Of a DNA stretch of 64,000 nt, positions 45,770 through 57,600 are shown one piece after another. A program made the translations under genes and the position numbers. The stretch spans positions 372,001-436,000 of the forward strand of contig JANVFP010000014.1 in NCBI GenBank assembly GCA_027919835.1, given 5' to 3'. Numbering within the stretch: the stretch's first letter is position 1; each line of letters opens with the position of its first letter. The notes beneath the pieces are model-generated. The model worked only from the letters and a program-made list of their open reading frames with translations, was not told the DNA's origin and did no database searches. The DNA comes from Lentinula raphanica (lineage: Eukaryota > Basidiomycota > Agaricomycetes > Agaricales > Omphalotaceae).

Positions 45770-46765
45770 TCATGCCCTTTCGCTACGAGAAGTATTCTCA
45801 TCAATTTGCTTAACATCTCGCGGTTTCTCCATACCACTGCCACTCTCAGTCGCACCAGCGGGTGCTCCAACACTCTCATCGGTGGTCGGAAGATCGTGAC
45901 CTTGTGCGTCGCGTCTACCTTTCGACTCGAAGGACTGTGTCTGAACAGGTTGGCTGGGCTGAGGAGGGGCGGATGTCGAGGAAGTGCCGAACGCAGACGA
46001 GGTGTTCGGTTGGGTGTTTGATGGAGCTGAAGGTAAAGTATGTGTTGTGCTCGATTTGATCGAATTGCTCGATTTGGTGTCGGTGCGTCCGACAGAGGAG
46101 GTGGATTCGGTTCTGTTCTCATCTCCCTTCTCATCTCCTTTCCCATCATCGCCATCGTCTTTGTCTTTATCTTCGTCCTCAGCAGTCTGGAACGGATCCA
46201 TGTTGTTCAGCTAACCATTCACAAATCAAAAACGATTCAGATCAGTGCTCCATTGCAAACATCCAGAGAAAAAGGGAACACAAACATCTTCTTCCAACTC
46301 TTTCCTCTTCAACTCTCCAGTTTTCTTCTCTTTCCCATGCTCGACCAAGTCAGGGTTTTTCGTCACCTTGCCTTTCAGTTCTTCCTTCAGCCCGGATATT
46401 TTGTCGCTCAGGGTCGCACCTTGGCGATAGTTGGGACCATAACCGACAGCACCTGCATGGCGTTGCTCAGGGTAATCTTCTTGAGCAGAGGGTGCGGATT
46501 GGGACTGAGATTGGGATTGGGATTGGGATTGGGGATCAGAAGCATTTGAGGTAGTAGAGACATTGGGGTTAGAGCTCGCGGCTGAGGAGTTGTGTGAGCC
46601 CTGGGTAGCTTGAGTGGAAGACCTCGTGGAAGGCGCTGTCGAAGGCGCCGGTGCGTTGGCTGTGGACGTGGTCGATGGACGAGTCGAGGCTTCAGAGGAC
46701 CTTGGGACACTAGTGAAAGATCCAGTGCCGGATGTGGTAGTAGGTACGCTAGTCGTAGAAGACAT
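45770..46765 (-). CDS. Ser/Thr-rich disordered protein with a conserved KGKVTKNPDL block
   Basis: Two exons joined over an intron near 46211-46300 (GTTTGTG...GTTAG). The N-terminal half is almost pure Ser/Thr/Pro with a (Ser-Gln)n stretch. A charged segment follows, ISGLKEELKGKVTKNPDLVE then HGKEKKTGELKRKELEED, the only part that looks conserved; it recalls short basidiomycete proteins with a KGK..(N)..L..G...R/KTG pattern. The C-terminal half is acidic then Ser/Thr-rich and ends SERA at 45770. No signal peptide, helix bundle or enzyme motif. Such composition is common among fungal stress-related hydrophilic proteins, but function is not known. Confidence 0.65.
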
Positions 46766-47178
46766 GGTTTGGTCGTTTGTGAGTTTGTGTTGTTGATTGA
46801 GGTTCGTGTCAGGATTGCACGACTTGTGGATACAGGTGCAGCTTTATACAACCCGCGTCTTTGTTTGCGTCATCTACATAGCTGTTCTATTCATAACTTT
46901 AGGCTTTGGCTCTTGAAACGATGACGATGGAAAGACGATAGACGATGGAGTACGCTCATAGGCCGCTCATAACGACCGCGGACGAACCCGCATTGATGAT
47001 GTCATCTTGAATTTCGATTTGCCGGCCATACGGCAACCGGGCAACTTCGTATGCTTTCGAAAGTTGAAGTTTTCGAGACAGACCGTGTACGATAACAGTA
47101 CAGTATATGTTGCAAAGGATCGAAGAATATCCAGATTACAGTACTCAAATTTCAAGTTCAAGCTCAATTCCCTTCCCA
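46766..47178. other. Intergenic region
   Basis: Upstream region of the Ser/Thr-rich gene plus the 3' flank of the decarboxylase gene; apart from the TATA box nothing recognised. Confidence 0.4.
46843..46849 (-). promoter_or_regulatory. TATA box of the Ser/Thr-rich gene
   Basis: The minus strand reads TGTATAAAGC about 78 bp upstream of the ATG at 46765, the expected spacing. Sequence match only. Confidence 0.5.
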
Positions 47179-49677
47179 TCACCACTTACTTCCAAACGGC
47201 GTCCCCGCCTTCAACGCATACGGCGCATCGAACATTCTCATCCTAATCTCCACAACCTGCATGACCTCCGCCGCACAAAAACCTGCATCATTCAACAACT
47301 CATCCATCTCCGCTTTGGTGTTCACCACGTAGGATTTCGTTCTGGTCCCGTCCACGTCTCCGAGTGCTTGCATGAGATGAGGCCAGCCCCAGTTAACAGT
47401 ATCATTGTATTTCCTGACGAAAGACCCTGTCATTACGATGAACAGTCGCGAGAGCATCTCAACTAACCTGCGTTCGCCGCGTAGAGCACGTTCGATCGTG
47501 TATCCACCATTGTTCAGTATGAACACGATGGGCTTCAAATCTTCCCTGAGCATGGTGGACAATTCCTGTACGGTTAGCTGACTTTGGAGGTTTCAGTACC
47601 GATTTTCACGATATATATTCCGAGAAGATCCGGACAGCAACTTACATACTACCGTCACCGATGAACAGGATCGTCCTTCCGAGTCCTTTCTCTCTTGCTG
47701 CAACCGCCGCTCCGAGAGTGCTTCCAACGGTCCAGCCGATGCTTCCCCAAAGAATCTGACTGACAAAGATTGCGTTATCTGGGAATGGAATGTCCAAGAC
47801 TCCAAACGCTGATGTGCCGGTTTCTGCAATCACCACGTCCTTGGGCTGGAGAAACTGTCCAATGCGGGCCCATAGCCATGCTTGGGAGATAATTTCATCA
47901 GATTCTTGAGGGAGTGAGTAAGTCCATTTGGGTACTGGAATTGTGAGGGCTTTGGATTTGATGCCAGAGGTTGTTGATAGTACAGATGCAAGTTTGGGTA
48001 GGAGATATTTCATTCCAACCCCTGCGTATTCTGAGAATTTGATCTTGGTGGTAGCAGCGTGTAGCTAGAGAAACGCGGGAGCAACGAGAAGAACTTGAGA
48101 ACTTCATGACAAGCACGATTGATATTATAATTACTGCCACCCACCTCAACGGTACGAGCGACATCTAACTTAGTAGTGAAATTTCCTGTATTGAGATCAC
48201 TCTTCAATGCGCCGATCGAAATCAGTAGTTTTGCATCTTCGACTTTGGCCTTGATTTCTGGACGAGTGGTTGCACCTGTGTAAAGCTAGCCAGGACATAT
48301 CAGAATGACTTATGTAGCAAGTAACCTCCTCTCATGTACAGGACGAAACAGAAAAAAGACTTACCCCTCCATATCTCTCATACGCCTCACTAACCACCGA
48401 CTTGCCCATCGGGCTCGCATACACCCCAAATCCCGTCGTCTCCACAAACGATCTGACTTCTTCGACGACGTTGTACCGGACAGCACCTACGTCGACCAAT
48501 ACAGCTACATCCCCATCCGCCTCCTCAACCAACTTGGCAATCTCATCGATCGCAGCAGCTTCAGCAGCAGGATCATTGAGGAGTGGCTTTCGAGGAAGAG
48601 GAATATTAAGCCGGTAGGAGGATATCTTGGCGTATGCGACGTCTGTTGGGAGGGCGATGTATACAGGACGAGACTGACGGTCATGAAGGTAAGATTCAAT
48701 AGGATGAGAATGGTGTGAGCGAAATGAACATAATGATGTGACTTACTTCGAGCACACAATCACTCAACACTCGATCAATCTCTGCTGCGGCTGTATGAAC
48801 ATCGTTCAGGATAGTGTGAGAGTGGGTGAAGAGTTCAGCAGCTTGGGCATACGCATTATACCTAGTTTGGAAATGTAAGTAGTACGAAATTTTCAACCCA
48901 GTAACATCCTTCATAGGATAAGTACTCACCGTCCGTCTCCCATCGTGTGGTGTAGAAGCGGTTTATCCTCTTGCTCTTTCAAGCTCGGGAAGCCCGCGAT
49001 GTGAACGACAGGGACCATCTCCGCGTAGGCTGCCAAGTTGAAGGACCATGAGTAATTTCCATCTACTCCAAGTGCCAGTGAGAAAGAATGTTATTAGGTA
49101 CTAACCTCCAGCAATTCCGTTGATGGCAGAAAGCTCTCCGACACCATACCTGCACACCAATTAAAACCTGAGAAATCGAGAATCGACGATGAGCGACTCA
49201 CGTAGTCAGAACGGCACCAACGTTTCCTGTCTTTATACGAGCGTATCCATCGGCAGCGTAGGCTGCGTTGAGCTCGTTGCTATATTCATATATCCTCAGC
49301 CATAAGCCCACGTTGCTAGAAAGACGAAACTTGTAATTACCAGGCTCCAATCCAGTCGATGCCAGGATAATCATCGACTAGGTCCTGGTGGATTTGACCA
49401 TTACCGTGGTAGGTTGAGTTGAATTGATGAGTATGAGTATCACAGCAAAGCGCACCAAGAATCCCAGATTGAAGTCCCCGGGTACACCAAAGAACGACTA
49501 ATGAAGTTAGAGTCAGTGAATAACATCGAGATATAATGAAGATCGAACTCATACCTTGACCCCTAGCTCCTCCAATCGACGAAGGAGATACAGACCTACT
49601 TCCATATCAGGTTCAGTCCTCACAGTGCTCACAGAGAGCCTCTGTATCTCGTCCTTGAATACGTCTGGAGTGGACAT
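47179..49677 (-). CDS. Thiamine-diphosphate 2-keto acid decarboxylase (pyruvate decarboxylase type)
   Basis: Cytosolic non-oxidative decarboxylation of pyruvate or a related 2-keto acid to the aldehyde. The start at 49677 gives [20 protein letters not shown]. After splicing: [19 protein letters not shown] and [20 protein letters not shown] with the catalytic Glu ([14 protein letters not shown]), [17 protein letters not shown] with both motif residues, and PVVHIAGFP. The central domain follows; the C-terminal TPP domain has [36 protein letters not shown] and the metal-binding GDGS...NN pair (LFIGDGSM, then [12 protein letters not shown]). The stop at 47179 follows AGTPFGSKW. Eight or more introns. 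Complete and apparently functional. Phenylpyruvate or indolepyruvate as substrate cannot be excluded, because the family shares these motifs. Confidence 0.92.
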
Positions 49678-50903
49678 GGCCTACGTAGTGCGAAGTCAAC
49701 GAAATGGAAACGGTCTGGCAGTGAGTAATGAAGGAGGAAGGAGGAAGAACTTGTTCGTCAGATGGGTTTCAACGTGCTGCGTTTGAAGTAAGAGTCCAAG
49801 AACGCATGGTTTATATATGTACGAAATCAGGACCTTTGACCTTTGTAGGAGTAAGTAGATAACGAAATCAAGGATGGTTCACGCTAAGCCTCGCAGAGGT
49901 GGAGAGGGAAAATCGATTAATCCCAAATTAACCCACCCCCCTTGAAGGCTTTAACACTCTTGCGTTAATTGTACATGTTGAGAAAGTGCGAACACATCGC
50001 GCTCGAATTTGATAAATCTTGAATCTGAGGCGTTTGAAAGCACGGTCACCAGTGGTGAAGACTGGTTCGTTTGACAGCGCTGTTTGCACGCACTAGAAAA
50101 ATACCGGCAAATAATTTGAATAAGTATTAACGGGTGAGTGCGGAGATGGCATTGGGCAAATGGGGAGATGGCAGATGAACATGTCCTGGTGAGACCGAAG
50201 CGTCTATCGTACTGTTCGACTCTGATGCATGTTCTTGATCTGTTGATAGTTATGTTTCTGCGATAGAATTTCAGGTATACCCCGGCCATGTAGTCGATCT
50301 TGTAGCTCACGAAAACTTCAGCTTCGTTCCGAGCCGTACGAGCCTCGAGGTTACTCTTCGTGAACCTGCCAGACGGGCTAACGCCGGAGATGGACCAAGT
50401 ATAGCGCAAGACATTGAATCAAACTCATTGCTTGCATCCTGGATACAATGAATACCATGGAAGATAATCAATAGCGGGATCTGAAGCCCCTCCCTGCTTA
50501 TCCGCGAATCAGCAAGAAAGGAAGTTCAGGAGAACTATAGCCAACCTGGTGTGATTAGGACTGGGAACGGTGGCGTCTGCTACTGAGTCCCAGTACGGTG
50601 AATCTTTCACGGTCAGTTGCGATTGGGTAGGAGGGAGCAACTTTACAGTTATACCACACTCGGACTGCATCAATGACATACTCGAGCGAAATTGAGTGAT
50701 CACATAATGAGGAGAAACCCATAGTTCACGACAGATTCACGAGTTCTTGGAGGATGCTCCATGAAGTGACTGCATACATCGCCTTTCCTGGGGGGTGCCT
50801 AAGAGTCCGAGTCGATATAACATGCATTCACTAAAACCATGCGACATGACGGATATGCATAGACATAGAGAAGAAGTTTTCATAGATTACAATGGGTGAA
50901 TTT
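49678..50903. other. Intergenic region
   Basis: About 1.2 kb holding the decarboxylase promoter. The minus frame 49951-50409 (152 codons) is the longest but shows neither family motif nor splice partners, so it is not called. Nothing else recognised. Confidence 0.4.
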
Positions 50904-51528
50904 CTACTCTGCGTCTACGACGACAGTCTCAAGACCCTGTAAAACGAAGCCTTCAGAATGATTCAAGGATGCATGAGTTCATAGACAACTGACCTTGAAT
51001 GAGGTGACTGGAACATGTGAAGCGTAAACATAGAGTTTCTCCTTGGCACCTTCATCGTCATTACGCCGTCCTGATCGTTACAACTTGAGTCTTCTGGTTT
51101 ACCACCGCAACATGGAGATACTCACTTTCTAGCTTAACCCTCAGCCTGTGAGGCACTGTTTTGATCCCCTGCGCCCATATAGCCTGGTTCAACTTTGGAT
51201 CAAGACGGATATCAGAGGTCCCCATGGCCTTCCTCGCAAAGTCCGTCACAGATTTAACTGCCCAAGGTGCCCTCTTTTTGAACGATCGGCCATGAACGCG
51301 TTTGTGGAGGTGTATCGTGTATTCCCGAGTGACGACGTCCTGAAGGGCTGAACGAGTTTTGCCTCCAGTCTATTGGACATGTACAGTGGAAGAATCGAAT
51401 GTGCATCGTGAATCATTCAATGTTCGACAGGGAAGCCGTAGGTAGTAGGTACGAACCTTTTTGGTGGTGGGAGCCTATGAAATGTTTGATCAGGAGGAGA
51501 TTTTAGAGAGGGCTAGTGAACGCACCAT
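50904..51528 (-). CDS. RPL31: 60S ribosomal protein eL31
   Basis: Large-subunit ribosomal protein near the tunnel exit. Exon 1 is the ATG alone (51526-51528) followed by GTGCGT; the next exon encodes APTTKK, and after a further intron comes the main body: [59 protein letters not shown] and [17 protein letters not shown]. After another intron come [19 protein letters not shown] and VPVTSFK, and after the last [10 protein letters not shown] with the stop at 50904. All family landmarks are present. The third ribosomal-protein gene in the window whose first intron follows the initiator codon. Confidence 0.96.
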
Positions 51529-52059
51529 TTGGAATATTTGCTTGAGAGGACGTCAAGGCCGATTCAAGTCACAAAGAGAGATATCTGACTAAGCAAAAGG
51601 TCGGTGGCTTGGGATACTATACAGTTTCTCATGGAACGGTCATGTGACTCAATTCAAGCGCGCTCTTTTCAAATCCGACTCTGAGTCTTTATGTTTTCTA
51701 TCTCGTACAGCATGACAGCGGTCTCGCTGCGGCTACAGACTACAGTTTATCGCTCCCGCTTGTAGGTCACCTTGAAAATTCTCTACTCAATCTTAACCGC
51801 GCAGTACTAGAGTATAGCATGATCCTGAGAGCCTCTTGTACTGCTGCTCTCAGATTATCTCAACGCTGTGTAGATGCGCGCACACAGATCTTCCTACTAC
51901 GGTCTTTACTCAATCCCGACTGTCGATATAAGTACTGCCACTTGAACGCATATACTGATTTGGAAGTCTAATAGGTGTTTTAGGAGTTCGAGAGTAGTGC
52001 CCCAGCATAATGTATACCTTGACCTATCGACAAGAGCTCAGCCCGGTGCGAAATACTCG
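51529..52059. other. Intergenic region
   Basis: Upstream of eL31 and downstream of the TPR gene, both on the minus strand; no gene recognised. Confidence 0.4.
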
Positions 52060-54283
52060 TCAATAAAATTGGTCGTAGTAGTTAGTTTTCAGTCTACCCT
52101 TCAAAGTCTCTTCCCATTGCAGCGCTTCAGCTATCGTCTTATCGATATCGTCGACTTCTTTTCTCGCTTTCCAAACATACTTGAGCTTTGGAATAGCTTT
52201 GCGTATTTTCTCGAGTGCTTCATTCTGGATATCCACGCTGGGTGATCTGATGTACTCCGTAGACTTGATGCAGCGAAGAAGAGCTACTGATCAGCGGTCA
52301 GAACTCGTGACGTAGTTTTCCTACTACTTGGAGATATATTCAAGGCGCTCACCGATGTATTTTCCATCGTCTTCAGCGAAGCATTCGGCAGAGAGTTTGT
52401 AAGATAAACCAGCAAAAGCGTACAAGCCTCTGGTCTGATAGTACAACGCTTTGATACTAAGAGGGTTGAATCATATCAGTTTGACCAGAACTTGGTGAAA
52501 GTTCAAAGGGACTCCTCACGTTAGAGCGTATCCTCGAGCTGTGTACCAAGTCGACGCAGTGAAAACGGTATCACTATTCCTAGGGGTTTGGAAGCTCATA
52601 GTTTCGTTTGCTATTCCATCTGCTTCTTCATACATTGCTTGTTGTGTTCGGGGGTCCAAATCGTGGAATTTCTATGATGATATATGGCAATCATTAGTTG
52701 TGAACCGATGCGATGATTCAAAACCTGGCTTGCCTCGATCAGAAAATGCAGACGTAGAGCTTGCACACCTTTCAGGTAGGTCTCCTCGAAGATGGTTCCG
52801 TTTACTACATTCAGCAAATCATCACCGTGTACTATTTGTAACCGCACCCATTTGATGAGTGCGATAGCTTGGTCCAAATAGTCTGCTCCCACTGCGGGGT
52901 TCTGATATAGTGTGCCCTGATGAAAACCCTCCATAATCCAATAACTATAATCGATATGAATGAATGCACCCAAATACGAAAAGTCTACATACCGGACTGT
53001 GGCTGTAAGCGAGAGCTGCAAGGCTTCCCACTCTTTTTTATATTTGACTTCCCCTTCAGGCTTTGCACTCTCCAAACGTGCATTAACAATCCTTTTTGTA
53101 CCCTCCAAGCCATATTTCGGCGCAAATGCACCATAAAATTTAGTCTCCTGAATGGCTGGACAATCATCAGTATGAGATGAGTCGCTATTCTCAGGATAAG
53201 AGAAATATCTTGAACAATGTGGAATCGTACCTTTTCGGTCGAATTGTTGAAGATAGTCCGAATTGCGAAAATGCCAAGCCCGATAATCCAGAAGTACCGA
53301 GCTTGAGAATAGTTCGAGTACCTTTGAAGGTATCACAACAACGACTCATTTAGATGACTGCACGAAGACAAGAAACAACATACTCTTGGGCTAGCAGCTT
53401 GGGTAGACCGGTCTGCGGTGGAAGCTAAGTGGCGCATGCCTTCGCATAGATCGTCATATGCTTTGTTCAATGTCCAAGCCTGATGAAATGTGCGAATCGA
53501 GAGGGTGAGTCGTCACAGGTTGGGTTCTGATAAGTTCTGCACACTCACACAGCTTGTATAATCTCCTCGCGCCACTAGGAGTGGGATTAACCCTTTGGCG
53601 ATCATCCATGGAAGGCCCTTGTCTTCACTTTTCCGAACCATGTTCTGCTTTACACTCATTTGAAGAGCTTTTTGTTGGCGTAGTTGTTCATGTTTTGCAG
53701 CTGCCAAGCCCTTTTTGTATTCATACAACTGCGTTCGCTCTGGGAGCCTCAAGCTCTTTCTAGGCAGCCGGTTGAGTGCTTGTTCCCAGCTCAGTGCGCT
53801 CTGAAAAGGTCGACCGAGAGCCTTGTAATATTTTGAGCCAGGATTAGAGATGCTTCAATGATAATGCAATTTCGTACTTACATCCAACGCCCTTGCAAGT
53901 CTGCCTAACGCCTTGACGAAGGACGAGTCGAGTTCCGTTGCCTACAAAATCATTGTGCAAATCGTGACGAATATGAACACAGACCGTACCTACTTTCGTT
54001 GCGTCGGACAGGGCATCTAGGTATCTAATACATGATATTGTCAGATTTCGATCGCGATGGACATAAGAATCTGGTTTAAAACAACTTACAGGTTGAGACT
54101 CAACCAGCACGCGGCTCGATTTGAGTACAAAATCGCATTTTTCTGGTCGATGTCGAGAGCTGCGGTGTATTTTGCAGCAGCAGCCACATAGTCCGCGTTC
54201 TTGAATAAGGTGTTTCCTTCACTGTTCAGCGTTGCCACTTTGGAATGGTCATCGTCTGACAAAGTAGAGACCATAATAATCAA
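52060..54283 (-). CDS. Tetratricopeptide-repeat (TPR) protein
   Basis: The N-terminus carries a clear TPR unit: LNSEGNTLFKNADYVAAAAK, YTAALDIDQKNAILYSNRAA and CWLSLNLYLDALSDATK, the arrangement seen in co-chaperone TPR domains with the pattern GN..(F/Y)....A...Y..A. A basic helix follows (ERTQLYEYKKGLAAAKHEQL), then a long helical region (KYGLEGTKRIVNARLESAK and others) without known motifs. The C-terminus LKTNYYDQFY ends at 52060. Start 54283 (MIIMVSTLSDDD) or the second Met. Eight or more introns. The TPR may bind Hsp70/Hsp90 tails, but the rest of the protein does not match a known co-chaperone, so the role is open. Confidence 0.8.
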
Positions 54284-54848
54284 GACACTCGAGCACGACG
54301 CTCGTAGTGGAGGTAAGGTGTTTTTAAGTAGGTAATAGCGTGTCGGACTAGACGATGTGTGATAGCCAGCCTGAGAGGCATGCCCAGGTCCTTATTCGGT
54401 ACATAGCTTGATATGCTCTAGATCGAATGATTCAGCCCTCGAAAGGTGATTGAGCTTCACTATTCCGCTTATTCTGCTTCGACTTTGGCCTGTGGTCGAC
54501 GGGCGTTGCATGGTAGTCGACTTTCTTGCTTAGTGGAAGGTTTGGCGCTCATAATCGACTGCACTCATAGCCCCTTCGTTCCGTCTCGGCGCTTCGCTTG
54601 CAAATTCCACACTCTTCGGCTGAACGAACACAGGCGAACAAAGGATTAGTAGTTCATCGCCATAGATAGCCAGTCGCAGCTTGAGCGGAAGAAGATGATA
54701 TTTCATGATCATATCTTTAGCAATTTGCGAAATTGTACATTTTTCGAAAACTCCGACTTCGTTCCATTCGGTCATTGAATCGAATATCGAGTAGCCTGGA
54801 GGAGATCAATTGATGACTACGCTGTACGCGGTCCTATAAGAGTGTCAA
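54284..54848. other. Intergenic region
   Basis: Contains the TPR promoter side. The minus frame 54530-54775 (81 codons) shows no recognisable motif and is not called. Confidence 0.4.
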
Positions 54849-55907
54849 TTAATCAATGTTCCTGAACGCAGTATGGAAAGTAGATCCTACGAACGTAGTT
54901 AGAGTAGCAGATCCCGACGTGGCTTCTGTTCCGGCTTGAAGAGTAGTGAGATATTGTGAAGTGCTCAGACCCTCTTCATCGATCAAATACTGTCGCAAGG
55001 CAATCATCAGTCGGACGTTTGAACAAGCGGATCTTTGACTCACGTTGAAGAACGTTTTGATATCTCCGCTGAAGCTCGTGATCGTCGTTCCCGATGTAGA
55101 GGGAAGGAATGACCAGACGGCATTAGCACCGTTGGATCCGCTGTACAGGTTCCTATGGGAAGGAGTGAGCATTCAAATCTATAACTTGTTGAAACATGGC
55201 GTACCAGGTGTGTCCAGCAAGGGAGATACCTGAAGCCACAGGATTTGGTTGTCCATCAGCGTTGTACGAGGAAGAGATGGGCCCCGCATTGTAGTTGGCA
55301 AGCCAAATCATGATTTCATTCGTAGCTGAGCCTCCCGCAGAAGATGAAGTGAACATATCGTAAGCTACATCGGCGACGACAGTGCCGGACGATGACTGCT
55401 CCCAGTTCCATGTACTCTAGATAGTAGAAAATGGTGAGTATCATCAATAACGAAGATCAGAAGGGTTCTCATAGAAGTATATGACAGAGATGGAAGTGAC
55501 TCAGAATTGCACATACAGGAATGGTACTGATAGCGCTTAATTGTTGATTGATACCGGCGTTCAGCTGCATATTGGTGAAGCTCTTGACACCCGTGCCACC
55601 AACCCAGTTCCAGGTTGTGGTCCATGCGATGTTGTTCCCACTAAGGGAAGTAATGGACGCGCAATCTGATCCAGAAGATGCACCTGAAAGGCCCCACTGG
55701 TCAAGTAGCAGCTCATAGTTTCCAGACGTCGTTGTGTCCCATTGACCTTTGCGTAAATCAACAACGAGATACAAAGTCAAAAAATCTGGCTTTGAGCGTA
55801 CCACAAAATGTTGCACTAGCGGCTCTCTGTTCGATATTTGCGGCAGGAGCGGCCAAAGCCGACGGTAACAAGACGAGAAGAGCGGAAAGATTCAAGGCAG
55901 ACAGCAT
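54849..55907 (-). CDS. Secreted glycoside hydrolase family 12 endoglucanase
   Basis: Cleaves internal beta-1,4-glucan or xyloglucan bonds outside the cell. The start at 55907 gives a signal peptide ([20 protein letters not shown]). The GH12 domain then runs [60 protein letters not shown], the nucleophile in [40 protein letters not shown], then [20 protein letters not shown] and [12 protein letters not shown] with the acid/base Glu (GTEA). Length of about 240 residues is right. Five or so introns. The last codons are ambiguous: the unspliced frame adds [14 protein letters not shown] before the stop at 54849, whereas GH12 proteins usually end a few residues after the last beta strand. Activity should be unaffected. 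Confidence 0.9.
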
Positions 55908-57600
55908 GGTGTGAGTGTACAAAGCGAGGAGAGTTTGTCAAGTTACCCTGCTGTTAATCGTTCATGCCTTCTTCCTTTTAACGAAAATGAACGGATGAAT
56001 GCTCATACGTTCATGTTGTTGGTATGCGCGAAGTGCCTCCGTTCCGAGATATAACCATGGAATCAGGGTATCGCTTCAGAGTGTAGTGGAGTGTAGTGGT
56101 CATATGGCAACTGCATCAAGATGGAGAAAGCTGGCCAACCGAGAGTATCATTGGTTTCCACCAAGTTCAACACTGATGAATCAATAACCTGTATACGCGT
56201 ATGGATTGCATGATCAGATTAACCGAATCGAAGTTGGAATAGAAAACCTCACTCAGGTGTTCCATAAATACTTGCGGTTGAGGATGGATTTGGGAATTTT
56301 TGGCACTGGAGGTTCGTCATGGGGGTTGGCTACACATGTCCTTCTCGATCATCACCAAGCAACGGATCCCGACGCCCCTGTTAACTTTTCCGAAAATTTT
56401 GCTACGGGCCGTGCACGCATGGACGCCCATTGAGGTGTGTGATCAGTGTGTGATACTGCGTGATAGACAGAGCCGGGTTAGCTGCTGTTAGCTGGTAAGT
56501 GCTGTCTGATGTCGAATACGCAGCGAAAGAATAATTGTTGGTCTTTTGGACGCCGAACGTAGCCGATGACAGTCTGTGAAATCTGTGAACTTGATTGACT
56601 ACAGCTTTAGACGTTGAGAAGCATTATCAACCGACACGGACAGCAGCGCCCGCGGGTGAAGTTTGCCTCAGTTGATCGCCCAAGCATATTTGGCAATGGT
56701 ATGTAGCTCTATACGAAATTTAGTAGGCTGTAGAACAGACAAGAATGAAGATCGAATTCATGCTCCATGGTCAGAGAATGACTGTGTGGCATTGGTGTAG
56801 CAGAGGTAGGTTCACTGTAGCGATCAATCTTGCTCATGAGAACGGAGCGACAACGGATGTAGCAGTCTAAATGAAACGAACACGCTGTCAGGGAAAGAGT
56901 TAAACTTGGTGGTTGAATTGCAACAGCATAGCCACTAACTGGCTTCCGTCGACGCCCATGGTTCATTATTGACCACATCGCTCATTTCTCTTTCCCTTCT
57001 GGCAAGTTGAAACTGAAAGCTCCTCAATATCAGAATCCTTTATCAGGCGATATAGTAGTATTAGTTCTGAGGACGGGCTGTGCATGGAAAGAATATGGTG
57101 TATTGGGAAATGTCAGCTGAGCTGGACTGACTCAAGTTGAGATTCCAAGAACATTGGCCCAGGTACGTCTTCCAAAGCGTTTCTGTTATGCCTATAATAA
57201 CTATCATTCTTCATTACTGTGTTTAGCCTGTATAAGTTGTGTCACAGCCTCAGGCTCTCAATAGAAAACCAATCGCAATACCATCGTCTCTTGAAACTGG
57301 GACGTCAATTCAGCGTTGGACTTTTCGAAACGGTTTCTGGTTTGGCTCAGCTAAGAAAACGGTCCCGTCACCTCAAGCTGTGCATTGACGCAGAGTTCGG
57401 CACTCATCTCCTCTCGGACAAGGACGACATGAAGTTTGAACTTTGTTGGGTTGTTACTAACAACACACTGGTTACATGTCGGGAACGGTGGCAGATCTGC
57501 TGTACATGGACCGAATGACTCCAAGCCGACCTTATAAGAGACAGAGCCATGGAGATCCTCACTTTCGTTATTCTCAGTACACACCTTCACCTCTCGATCC
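55908..57600. other. Intergenic region, divergent promoters
   Basis: About 1.7 kb between the divergent GH12 and FSH1-like genes. A GAGTGTAGTG tandem pair sits at about 56080-56098. The frames 56206-56433, 56709-56978 and 57219-57518 are unsupported. No RNA gene or transposon end recognised. Confidence 0.4.

Noticed and set aside
49951..50409. 152-codon minus-strand frame
   Set aside because: Composition is not protein-like (dispersed Cys/Arg/Ser), with no family resemblance and no exons around it.
57219..57518. 99-codon plus-strand frame before the FSH1-like gene
   Set aside because: It overlaps an opposite frame of similar size, has no motif, and lies where the promoter and leader of the hydrolase gene are expected.
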